DNA of 64,000 nt from Serilophus lunatus. Lineage: Eukaryota; Chordata; Aves; Passeriformes; Eurylaimidae. Position 1 is the stretch's first letter, and each line of letters begins with the position of its first letter. The stretch lies in NCBI GenBank assembly GCA_013399895.1, contig VXBA01002167.1:62001-126000 (forward strand), read 5' to 3'. Position numbers and translations under genes: made by a program. Of this stretch, positions 54,562 through 64,000 are shown piece by piece. Under the pieces are notes generated by a model. That model was not told the DNA's origin. It worked only from the letters and a program-made list of their open reading frames with translations, and made no database searches.

Positions 54562-54566
54562 CCAAT
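54562..54566 (+). promoter_or_regulatory. CCAAT box (inverted relative to KIF13A)
   Basis: CCAAT on the plus strand (ATTGG in gene sense) inside the CpG island, adjacent to the YY1-type element. NF-Y binds in either orientation. A pentamer match is weak evidence on its own; the promoter setting adds some support. Confidence 0.3.
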
Positions 54567-54571
54567 CCCCA

Positions 54572-54581
54572 CCGCCATCTT
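54572..54581 (-). promoter_or_regulatory. YY1-type element (AAGATGGCGG)
   Basis: On the minus strand this reads AAGATGGCGG, a close match to the YY1 core. In TATA-less mammalian promoters this motif in sense orientation often sits just downstream of the start site, which is why I place the KIF13A start near 54590. Binding is inferred from the motif only. Confidence 0.45.
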
Positions 54582-54641
54582 CCCCCGCCTTCTCCTCCCG
54601 CCGCGCCGCCGGGAGTGCGGGCGCCCAGGCAGGCGGCGAGA

Positions 54642-54649
54642 GGGCGGGG
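54642..54649 (+). promoter_or_regulatory. GC box (GGGCGGGG), Sp1-type
   Basis: Consensus Sp1/KLF core about 65 bp upstream, in gene sense, of the YY1-type element. That is a usual position for a GC box in a TATA-less promoter. Motif evidence only. Confidence 0.4.
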
Positions 54650-55558
54650 AAAGGCGGCGGCGCCGGAAAAGGACGGGAACACCCGAACGCCTCCGGCACG
54701 GGGGGCGTGGGGAGACTTTCCGCCCACCCCGCTCAATCCCGGGACGGGCGCCGCTTCCCAGTGAGCACGCGCGGCGGGATGCGCTTGGCGCGGGGAGGTG
54801 GCGCTGGCAGGAGCGGGGCTGTGCCCGCAGCCCCTGACTGAGAGCCCCCGTCGGGGCTTGGGCAGGTGTGCGCTGTCAGCACAAAGCCGCCGACTGGACA
54901 TCGAGTAAAGACCACAAAGGAAAAGCCCACAAACTGCCCCGAAAGAAAAGGTCGTGGTGTCGGGAGGTGGGGGTTTTTTGACAAAAAAGGCACAAGGTTA
55001 GGAAAACGGTGACCTGCCTGGAGCGGTCCTGGTGCCAGCGCGGATGACCGGGGTGAGACGTGCCTGTTGCACATTACGGAGTCCTGGAAGCGATGCAGCA
55101 CCTGGAGGTGATGGAGCAAGGAGCCCTGTCCGGGCCCCACCTTGCGTGTCACCTCCTTGGATGTGAAGGGCTTCTTGCGAAGTGCCGGGACCACTTGTGC
55201 CATTGCGCTGTTCCAGGCAGCGAGGGCCACCTGTGCGTGCCCAGATGCCTCAGGACGGAGTTGTGTCCATCTACTGGTGCTGAGTTCAGCGTCAGGGGAA
55301 AGCATTACAAACAGCAATGCTTTACCCAGCAACCGCGAGCTCCGAGGATGGCTGAGCTTCCAGCAGGCAAGCCAAGAAAGATTTTTAGTTTAAACCGCAA
55401 TAGGCTTATGATCCAGGATAGCCTTCTTTTCCAGGTGTCCTGTTAAAGCTTTGTTTTCTCCTCAGAAGTGTTTCCTTAGCGTCAATATCTTCCAAAGAAC
55501 AAATCCTTATAATCCATGCCACTAAACAACAGCAGTCCCAGCGCAAAGGAGCAATATC

Positions 55559-55912
55559 TGTGATGACTTAAGGGCGACAGATAAAAAATTGAAAAACACA
55601 GAGTGAAGGGAAGAAGCAGCTTTACTGGTCAATGCCCGGTGATCCAAAGAGAAAAATCATAACAATCTCTCCATTTTTATAACATTTAGAATGCCCATCT
55701 CCCACACTGTCCAACTAAAGTCCATCTTACTACTCTATTCCCTAAGCGTCCAACAGAATTGTCCCTTATTACTTAACCCCACCCGTGTCCAGCCTCTAGT
55801 AGGCCTGGAAGCCTAACTCTATGTTTTGTCTTCTACCCCACTTATCTACACACAAGAATGCAAACACACTGGAACACAGGCTCTTCTGGCCCTTAATATT
55901 CCAAGCTATCCA
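55559..55912 (-). mobile_element. Solo LTR of an endogenous retrovirus
   Basis: A 354-bp element starting TG and ending CA on the minus strand. In that sense strand it has a TATA box (TTATAAAAATGG, around 55674-55685) and, about 50 bases further, a poly(A)-signal variant AGTAAA (55621-55626). It ends with a pyrimidine-rich U5-like stretch and TCATCACA. It is flanked by near-identical 6-bp sequences, AATATC (55553-55558) and GATATC (55913-55918), as expected for retroviral target duplication. No internal gag, pol or env sequence is beside it, so it is a recombined solo LTR. Family assignment would need a repeat library. Confidence 0.75.
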
Positions 55913-57392
55913 GATATCTAGCTAAAGTGAATTCTCCAAAATATTAAGCATACCCTTTAAGGCATCATTTGTAATGTTTTCTTTACGGAAAAGATGAGCT
56001 CAAACCCAAAGGGGATTATTTTGTCTACTCTGGGACTAAATCAGTGTAGGAGAATGGACTAAATAACAAATGATGACTAGATAGCAGCACTGAGAAAGAG
56101 CAGACCTTTCAAACAGAGATGAAAGCAACAGATGGAGCTTGGAAGATTGACCCCCTCCTAGCTGCCATCACACCAACCAGAAGAGCCCTGTAAAGCATCT
56201 GAGAGGAACGTTTCTGGAGGACGCCTCGCTGCCCTGAATGGCCACAACTTGCAGGAATACTGAGAGAAAATGACAGATGGGCAAAAGAGAATGGTTACCA
56301 AATAGAGCCAGGCATCTGGAGAACGTCAACAGAAGAGGCTGGTGCACGTGGAGTTCTTGCCTGTGGAAGTAGGCATAAGGAATGAAGTTCATTGTGAAAT
56401 GCATTGTGAGCATGTGGCTCAACAAGTAAAGAAAAGGAGGGATGTTGAAATGAGACATCCGACTTGTAGGCTGTAAGAACCCAGATCAAAGTAAGGGCTG
56501 GCTCAAGGCAAGGCGTGAGGTCTGAAATGGCTGTGGAGAAAGGGAGTTGTTCAGTGAAACTTGGACACTATTGGGAAAGAGAAGACAGCCAACAGATGGA
56601 AGAGAAAATACTCCCTTCTGTCTCTTAGTGGAAAAACAATATCACTGCAACATTAAATAACGACAATTATATTAGCTGAAGAGAGACTAAAGGGAGATTG
56701 ACTGTGGTTTTGGTTGTGGGAAGAGCCACTTGTGGATTATATTCCATTGTGAATTTATTCCATATTTGCAGGTACAGAAAGCTACCCATGCAAAACTCTG
56801 AAAAGGCAGATGTGACCTACTTTGTTCTATTATAGACTGTAGCTGTTCATTTCTTGTGAAATTCTGATTTTTTTTCTAGCATTAGGTAATTGAGAAAATG
56901 ATTTTTGCTCTTTCATTCACATTAATGTGTCCTGAAAAACAGTTGCTAAAAATGAGGTCCTGGTTCCACCAGTTTTTTCTACCCTCTTGTAAAAGGGCTT
57001 TTGGCAACATTTGTACCATGACCTGACAACATCTTTTAGGCAGCCTGCACATACCAGAACGTATTTCTGGTCTTCCCTAAACCTTTGACATTTGAGCAGG
57101 ATAGGAAGAGGGTCATGTTATAGCACCCTCATGAGATGATTAGGTAGATCAAAGAGCAATCTGTGAATTCAGTCTGATGAGATGTTTCTCTCCTGGCATT
57201 GTATCTCCCCATTGAACACCATATGGAACCCTTTTCATCTCTGTCTTTGCTACCGGTAGCAACTGCAGATGAATGTCTCTCACCTGTCAGAATTTGTTAG
57301 CTTGATCAGTTTACATGTCCTGTGGGAACTGGCAAGGGATACTGATGGGTTGCTCACCCGTCAGAATTAACTGCCAGCTATCCCAGACATGC

Positions 57393-57475
57393 GGATGGAT
57401 GGATGGATGGATGGATGGATGGATGGATGGATGGATGGATGGATGGATGGATGGATGGATGGATGGATGGATGGA
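57393..57475 (+). repeat. (GGAT)n microsatellite, about 20 units
   Basis: About 83 bp of uninterrupted GGAT tetranucleotides. It creates a spurious frame encoding repeated WMDG on the plus strand and IHPS on the minus strand. Perfect repeats this long are usually polymorphic. Confidence 0.98.
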
Positions 57476-60419
57476 AAATGACAGAGAGATGAGAAATGAC
57501 AGCTCACTGCTTCAGCAATGATAAAAGATGAGAGCTGGAGAAAGTGGAGACTGATGGTGGGTGAGAGGAAGTGAGATGGAAACATGGGGATCAAATCATC
57601 TGAAGCCATCCTTCCCTGATTACCTTTTCCTGTCCCTGCTTCCATCCATCTCCTATTTTGTTCTGGTTCTCTACTACTGCAGTGAACAGCAATTTTGGAG
57701 CTTTACTAGGGCCAGGACTGAATATTTGTCCTTTTCTCGTTTTCCGTCTGTTTCTTCCATTCTTCTTTCTTGCCTTAGAGCATTTACATACATTTGTCCA
57801 TCAATCCACAGTTTAGCAAAGAACATAAAGTAAACATTTCTTCTTATTTTATTCTGGTGGGAAGTTACAATTGCTGCTCATCTTCCTAAGGCATAATACA
57901 AATAATGTGATTTGACACAAAGGCATGAAGGCCCATGTCTTCCCGTATATTCTGAGCAGGAGGATCAGTTGCTCTACTTCATGGACATGGAAATGGGGGA
58001 GCGATGCTTTGCACCTAGGTTGATGCCTGAAGCCCTGGTGGTGTTCCACTGACCTCCTTTCCTCAGCAAAGGGCAGGGAGAAATGTCACGGAGCCTGCCA
58101 AGAATATCCATCTTGTCAGCAGCGTCCCCATATCTTACTGTGCCTGACTGGTGCAGGCTGTCACTGGCACGTCTAACTTCATCTTGTGTCACAGGAGCCA
58201 AAGAGGAGGAGGAGGAGCTGGCAGCAGTGAGAGCATGGGAACCAAAGCAGTGTTTTTCTTTTGGTGTTGAAAGTGATAAAGACAAAGTGTTTAATTTTAT
58301 AGCAGCTGAAGTCCAAGAGATACTTACAATGAAGGTTTTTACTACTAAATTTAACCCAAGGTACATATTTTATAAGATCAATCAAAATTCAAGGTTTGTG
58401 TTTCCAAATTTTTACTATTTTTTTAAAATTCGAATTAACAGACAAACTTAATTTTCAATGCAAACACATTACAGAATCATCCAGCTTGAAAGAGGCAAAA
58501 TTAACAAATAATGTATAATGAAATCAGATATTTTTAAGGTTAATAATCTAATATATTACACTTAGGGAAAAAATAGGAAGAAATCATAGCTCTAACAAAA
58601 TAATTGATAAACCTTTCACTGATGTTGATGAGGAAGAAGAGATATGACCATATTTGTAACAGGCATAGATTATATAGACTTCAACTTTTTGTTGAATGAA
58701 ATGCATTTAGAGACCGCCTGGGGAAACAAGGGCCTGCCCATAATTGTGCATTGGGAAGCAAATTTCTCTCTCACACACATCACTAGGCTTTGCAAGTAAC
58801 CCTGCTGGAAAGGTACACTGAGTTTACAAGACTATGAGGGCAGGATTTTGGGCAGTGACCTAGCTGAGGGCACTTTTCAGGCTGCTTTTCCATTTCCTTC
58901 TTGCTCCAAATTCAAGCTGGTTGTTAGTCAGGCTGGATGGTTGCCACCTCTGTCTTATCAGAGATCTGTTTTGTCTGTCTCCAAAGCTGTGCAGGAGGCA
59001 TGAAAATTGTCTTCTATGTCCAGCATAGTTATGGCAACACCCTGGGCCCAGAAAGGGGCTGCGGTGACAAATGGTCTTCTGACACTCAGGAAAAAAAAGC
59101 AGTAGTTTGAATTGCCAATGTAAAGAACAAATGCATCAACATTATCCTGCCTGACAGATGCTGCTCAAAGCTACACAAGGTGGCTGATGGCTCTGTATTC
59201 CTGCCTAGTATATTGTTTTTAACATGTATTGCAGTTTAAACCTACCTTAGCTTTGAACAGAGTTGGCTTATAGGCACTTTCAGTGATGAACAGACTAAAT
59301 CTGTTCTTACAGGCTAATTTACGTATGTTTTGAATGACCTGATTGGCTTTATGTGGCTGGGGTCCTGACCTCTGCTAGGACCCTACCTTTGCCACCACAC
59401 CCACCCTTGGTGCTTGAGAGCAGATCAAACTCTAGGACCAGAGGTGGACAATTACAGAGAATGTCCCCTAGACAGGTGCAGTCGCATCTCCATCAAGCTG
59501 AAACTTTCCTTGCTGTGGGGGGGAAAATATCAAATGTAATTTCACTCATCAGATCTGATGTTTTCTCCCTGTCTCTGATACAAAACAGCAATAATTTTTT
59601 AGAAACTTCATCCCAGGATTCAGTACACTAGATGAAACTGACCTACCTGTGAGAGAAGCTTCTCAATTTTAGCTACATTTATCTCCATGATGATTGTGCA
59701 GAGGATTATCTCTGCTCCACTCACTGAAGAAGAGGGGGCAGGGAGCTCTGTTCCCCATCTCCTATCACTTAGAATGAAGAAATAGTTTCAAATTACTGTG
59801 GAAACTTTAATGTTCATTACTACCTCCAGATGGAAAGTCCTATTAATAGAAATAAATGAGCTTAGAAGCAGAATAATGCAGCCATAGCAAAGAAACTGAT
59901 GGGAAGTAAAAAAGGGGAAAAATGTAGCAAGGAAATTTCTTTATATTGCTCAGATACATTTCGCTACGCTCTGAAAGTATGACTACAGTTTTTACTGAAT
60001 CCAAACTAAACCCTTCTGTCATCTTTGGGGGCATATGGTTTATGGCAGGGAATTTAACATCCCTGCAATTGTAACCTCAGGTACAAGCAGTAGTTCTGTC
60101 CTCCTCTGACGGCTAGTTGTGTGCTATGTAGCTCATATTCCTTAGCTGTCCAGGAAAGAAATGGTACACTTATTTAGATCTTTGTTGCTATTGATGTTAA
60201 TTATCTGTATGCTCTCTCTTTTTCACTTCAGGAAAGACTCCACCCCCAATGCAAATATTTTCATATATTTTTTTATATGAATTCACAAACAAGTGATACT
60301 ATAAAGAAAGCCTATGTAGTTTGGGCTCTTATCACTTCCATTATTTCCTACAGGGAAAGAAAAGGTATGGATTATGTGGTCACCTGGAAAACTCAGTATA
60401 GTATTTAGGATGAGGAGTT

Positions 60420-60650
60420 CAAAATGGAATAGGCTCATAAAAGAGTTACTGGAAGAACTGGGTGATGGTGAATATTATCAAAGAAGAGCAGACTAACAAA
60501 GTTCCGTTTGTTTAGTCTAGCAAAATGAAGACTGAGAAGGGACATGGCTGTTTATGCTTCCTTTCAGGCCAGTTAAAAGCATGGTGCTACTGAAGTTCCA
60601 GGAAAAACACTAGCACAAGAACAAATGGGAGTAAACAGTCTTTCATTCAG
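60420..60650 (+). mobile_element. Older, diverged CR1 fragment
   Basis: A degraded CR1 tail recognised by GAAGAACTGGGTG, AGAAGAGCAGACTAACAAAG, TTTAGTCTAGCAAAATGAAG, ACTGAGAAGGGACATGG and CTAGCACAAGAACAAATGGG. This arrangement resembles an older CR1 subfamily. It is cut on the right by the younger CR1 starting near 60655. The left edge is soft. Confidence 0.6.
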
Positions 60651-60654
60651 CTCT

Positions 60655-61256
60655 TTTATTCTGGGCGGCATTAGGAGAAGCATTGCCAGCAGATCAAGGT
60701 AAGTGATCCTTCCCCTCTGTTCAGTGCTGGTAATGTCATACCTGGAGTGCTGTGCCCAGCTCTGGGCTTCCCAGTACAAGAGAAATAGGAACATGTGGAA
60801 GAAAGTCCATCAAAGGGCCACAAAGATGATTAAGGCACTGGAGCATCTCCTAAGAAGAAGAGCTGAGAGAACTTGCTATTTGGCCAGGAGAAGAGAAGGG
60901 TTAAGAGGAAGAATCTTAGCAATGTATAGACATATCCAAAGGGAGAGTGCAAAGAGGAGGCAACCAGACTCTCTTCAGTGGTGCCCACTGACAGACCAGG
61001 AGGCAATGGGCACAAACTGAAACACAAGATTTTCCCTCTGAACATCAGGGAACACTTTTTTTACTGTGAAGGTGACTGAGTGCTGGCACAGATTGCCCAA
61101 GGAGGTTGTGGAAGTTCCATCCTTAGATATATTCAAAAGCCATCTGGACACAAACATGCACAACCAGCTCTAGGCAGCCCTGCTTGGGCAGGGGGGAGTT
61201 GCACCAGATGGAGTCCAAAGGTCCCTGCCAGCCTCAGTCTTTCTGTGTTTCTGTCT
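60655..61256 (+). mobile_element. CR1 LINE 3' fragment (younger copy)
   Basis: Begins near GGCATTAGGAGAAGCATTGC and continues through CACCTGGAGT-like text (TACCTGGAGTGCTGTG), AGGGCCACAAAGATGATTAA and CACTGGAGCATCTCC. Further on are TCTCTTCAGTGGTGCCCAC, GGGCACAAACTGAAACAC and GGCAGCCCTGCTTGGGCAGG, ending with TTCTGTGTTTCTGTC. This is a 5'-truncated CR1 with more 5' sequence retained than the other copies here. Open frames on either strand inside it are fragments of the element or antisense readings, not host genes. Confidence 0.92.
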
Positions 61257-64000
61257 TGGAACACACCCAGGCTGGAAAAGAATTGACTTCTTCTCCCAGA
61301 GAAATTAATGGATTCTTACATAGAAGACCAGAGGCCTAAACCTAAGCTAATTTTAAGAATGAGCTTGACTGGGATAGATGACATGATAGCAGGAAACCTT
61401 TCCTGCTTACCCTACCAGATATATGCCAATATACTGTCTTTAAACATTATGATGATGGTAATAGTTTAAGGGGTACTGGAAAGGTAAGGGGCAGGAAAAA
61501 GTTTTTTACTCTTAAAAAAGTAAGATCACAGGGTCCCAAAGGGACTGACGCCATCTTCCTGTAGTAATATAACTATTAAATTATGAAAAGGGACTGATGT
61601 TAACTTAGTAGAGATATTATAATTTTTCCTTTTTTTTATTTCCCTTTTCTTTTATATAGTAGTAGAAATCAGCTGCTTCTTCTAAGAAACAATAAACTGC
61701 CACAGCTAGTTTGTAATGCTATTTACAATTTAAATAAGTAGGCAGGCCTCAGTGAACTGAGGGAAAGGACAACCCTCCCATTATTCCCCCTACCCAGAAA
61801 GCTCCTCTTCATCTTTATGATAAGGAATGTCTGGTATGCAAGCATCACTCCAGCACATCCATGCAGTTCTTTTGTGACTACAAGTTCCAAATTGAGATTA
61901 AGGGCACTTGTGAGCAGGGAGTTCGCTCATGAACATTGTCCAGAGCATAACTAATTATTATGCATTTGTTAAGTGCAGGTGTGTGCCTTACCACAAGTAG
62001 AAAAAATTGAGTGTGCAGCTTCCAAGTCTCTTCAGTTAGCAACAAGATACTGCGTGCAGTGCTCTGCCTCTTGTTTTCAGATGCGTATTTTATGCTCAGT
62101 AGTGATGAGTGGGAAAGCTGTAAATATAAACAGCCTGATTAGTGGCAGCAGCCTCTTGGAACAGAAGAGCAGCATTCGTGGTAACCCTTCTGCACTCAGA
62201 CACAGTCCTCTTATTGGTTTACTTTCTATTTTCAGAGAGAAGCTGAACTTTGCTGGCCTCCCTGGGTGAGACTTGGAACCGGAGCCCTGCCCATGGGAAG
62301 AGGAGGAGGGTGAGGAGTGCATTCACCACGCTTGCTTACTAAGTAAGCTGAGCTAGTAACCGTGCTGGCCAAGCCAAAATTTCTCCTTACGCAATTACTT
62401 TTTTTCTGATGCAACTATTTTTTCTCCTGATGCCTGCAAATTCATAATCTAGCCAAAGTTTCTAAAGTGTGGAGAAGAAAAGAAGCTCTTCCTTGAAAGA
62501 GATTAGAAAGGAGAACAGTACACGCTGGCAGGTCGGGAAGTGAGGAAGCTGAGTAAGGCAAAGCCTAGAGAAAGGAGGTGCAATTGTATTTGTTAAAACT
62601 CGGCTCGGCACAGATCTGCTATCTATTAAAGTCAACAGGATGATTCATATTAAGTTCAACAGGTTTTATCAGTTCCTGTAGAAGGTGGAAGCAAGTGCTA
62701 AAGGTGCTAATTATGGTGCATAATAAGACTCGTGACCTTTTATTTAGAAAACAAAGCACCCTATCACTTGTCCTCCCAGCTCTTCCCACTCTGAAAAAAA
62801 AAACCGAAATATAATAATCTCATAACCAACAATAACAGAATTATCTGCAACAGATCCTACTCTCATTTTTAGATTGAAGACTGTTAAACAGTGCATCGTC
62901 TGACTCATGGCAAGAGGCTTGCTTTCTTCAGGTAGGAAAAAAAAAATAGAGGAACAGACAGCCTATGGAAGCTTCTGAGCTTCTTGTAGTTGGTTTCCTC
63001 CCTTTAATCTGACAGCAAAGATGAAAGGCTATTTTAAAAAAGAAACACAGCAAAACTAAAACATGGTCAGAACCTCTAGGGGAATTAACCTTTCTTCTGA
63101 AATCAAAGTGGTGTGAACACACATACAAACCACACAGTTTCACTGAACAACAACTTATGAGAAATACAGTTCTAGACTAGACCAACTGGGAAGAATGGGT
63201 AAGGGCTGTGCAAAAGGCACAAATAGGAACAATGTGATTTGATTTCATAAATCAAAAATTTAGCTTTATCATCAATAAAATTGACTTGATATTTAAGTCA
63301 AGCAAAAAGATAAAAGTCTATTGCTTGATGCAAATGAAAATAATTCAGTTGCATGGCTTTTATTTCTCCAGTGGAAGAGATACAAGAAAGACAAGATTTA
63401 CTTACATCTTCAAGGTACACTTCTTTTAAGTAGCTGGTTTTGGTTTTTACCTCAGTAACTGACACAGTAGAAATATGGGAAATATACTATGAGCTGCATT
63501 TTAATGATAACACCATCCATATACTGAACTGCTTTATGAACATAACAAAATAAATGATAAAAAGACTCATAGTTCTAATCCTGGGCCAGGGGTAACTTCA
63601 ATTTCACTTTGCCATAGTAGGGAAGAAACAGTGCACCTTTCACTTGGTCTTTAAAAGGCCACAATCCTTCTTGTGAAATTAAGCAAAAAGTGGCTAGCTA
63701 CGCTGCAATCTTAAAAATTCTTTCACATAGTCTTCTTGGGACCTAGAAACTAGTGTTATCTCTACCATAACTTTCCTAACCTGTTGGTTAAGACCAATAA
63801 CCTATACTCTTCTGAATTTGCAAGACAAGTTCAGGTATAAGATCTCCACTGGAGCCATTCCAGAGTGAGTCAAGCCCCAGATTGCTGGTTACTGGGCAAC
63901 TGCACATCCCAAAAGGCAGGTGTGGTACCGATCCACTGAGCCTAAAGGACTGTTAGGAACTAAGCAAGGGTTCAGTATGTCATGAGAGAATAAATAAGAA

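Larger units (their letters stand above)
54229..54590 (-). other. KIF13A: Probable KIF13A 5' untranslated region
   Basis: Inferred 5' UTR between the start codon and a probable TATA-less start site near the YY1-type element at 54572-54581. It is very GC-rich and contains a pyrimidine-rich (CTC)n tract in the sense strand and a GCC-repeat patch around 54535-54555. Its right boundary is an inference from promoter motifs and could be off by a hundred bases or more. Confidence 0.45.
53640..55260. promoter_or_regulatory. CpG-island promoter of KIF13A
   Basis: About 1.6 kb of dense CG dinucleotides and high GC in otherwise AT-rich DNA, centred on exons 1 and 2 and the upstream flank. No TATA box sits upstream of the start codon. 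The pattern is that of a broad CpG-island promoter used by widely expressed genes. The edges are judged by eye. Confidence 0.85.
55261..64000. other. Upstream intergenic DNA of KIF13A
   Basis: Apart from the solo LTR, GGAT microsatellite and two CR1 copies listed separately, I see no gene I can name here. An exon-like minus-strand frame lies at 58054-58217, and opposed long frames lie around 55060-55450 at the island edge; neither is identifiable. From 61257 to 64000 I see nothing recognisable. Confidence 0.7.

Noticed and set aside
54170..54901. Long Ser-, Pro- or Arg-rich frames in the CpG island (both strands)
   Set aside because: They arise from GC-rich and GGA-repeat DNA. Only the short conserved KIF13A exon 1 segment has homology support.
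57315..57645. Repeat-protein-like frames (WMDG and IHPS repeats)
   Set aside because: Direct products of the GGAT microsatellite, not genes.
58470..58502. ACAGAATCATCCAGCTTGAAA, like a reversed CR1 3' end
   Set aside because: Only about 30 bases of similarity with no adjoining CR1 body.

Overview
The window is nuclear DNA from a vertebrate, most likely a bird. The evidence is split, intron-containing coding exons of a conserved animal kinesin, CR1-type LINE fragments (the dominant avian retroposon) with their typical 3' ends, a solo retroviral LTR, long homopolymers in AT-rich introns, and a single GC-rich CpG-island promoter. Nothing bacterial or plasmid-like is present. The species cannot be fixed from the sequence alone.

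The only protein-coding gene I can support is the 5' end of a kinesin-3 motor gene on the minus strand, best matched to KIF13A. Four coding exons read continuously across consensus splice sites: exon 1 (54174-54228, residues 1-18 plus one base), exon 2 (53875-53965), a 13-nt microexon 3 (13830-13842) and exon 4 (7197-7257). Together they encode residues 1-73 plus the first base of codon 74, which is the N-terminal beta strands of the motor domain. The nucleotide-binding P-loop and everything after it lie beyond the left edge. Intron 1 is only 208 bp and intron 2 is about 40 kb; intron 3 is about 6.6 kb and intron 4 runs off the window.

Layout. 1-7196 is intron 4, with an internally deleted CR1 copy. 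7258-13829 is intron 3. 13843-53874 is the giant intron 2, holding one clear CR1 copy, several long homopolymers (some containing N) and an exon-like 27-nt segment. About 53640-55260 is the CpG-island promoter, 5' UTR, exon 1 and exon 2. From about 55260 to 64000 is upstream intergenic DNA with a solo LTR, a GGAT microsatellite and two nested CR1 copies.

Most promising undescribed items: (1) a 27-nt, frame-preserving candidate cassette exon in intron 2 (36444-36470) with strong splice signals, which would insert nine residues into the motor domain just before the microexon-coded residues; (2) the 13-nt microexon, separated by 40 kb and 6.6 kb introns and essential for frame; (3) a minus-strand solo LTR with TATA box, poly(A) signal and near-perfect 6-bp target duplication about 1.3 kb upstream of the kinesin start codon. 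No novel multi-gene system is visible, and most open frames in the window look like chance readings of intron or repeat DNA.
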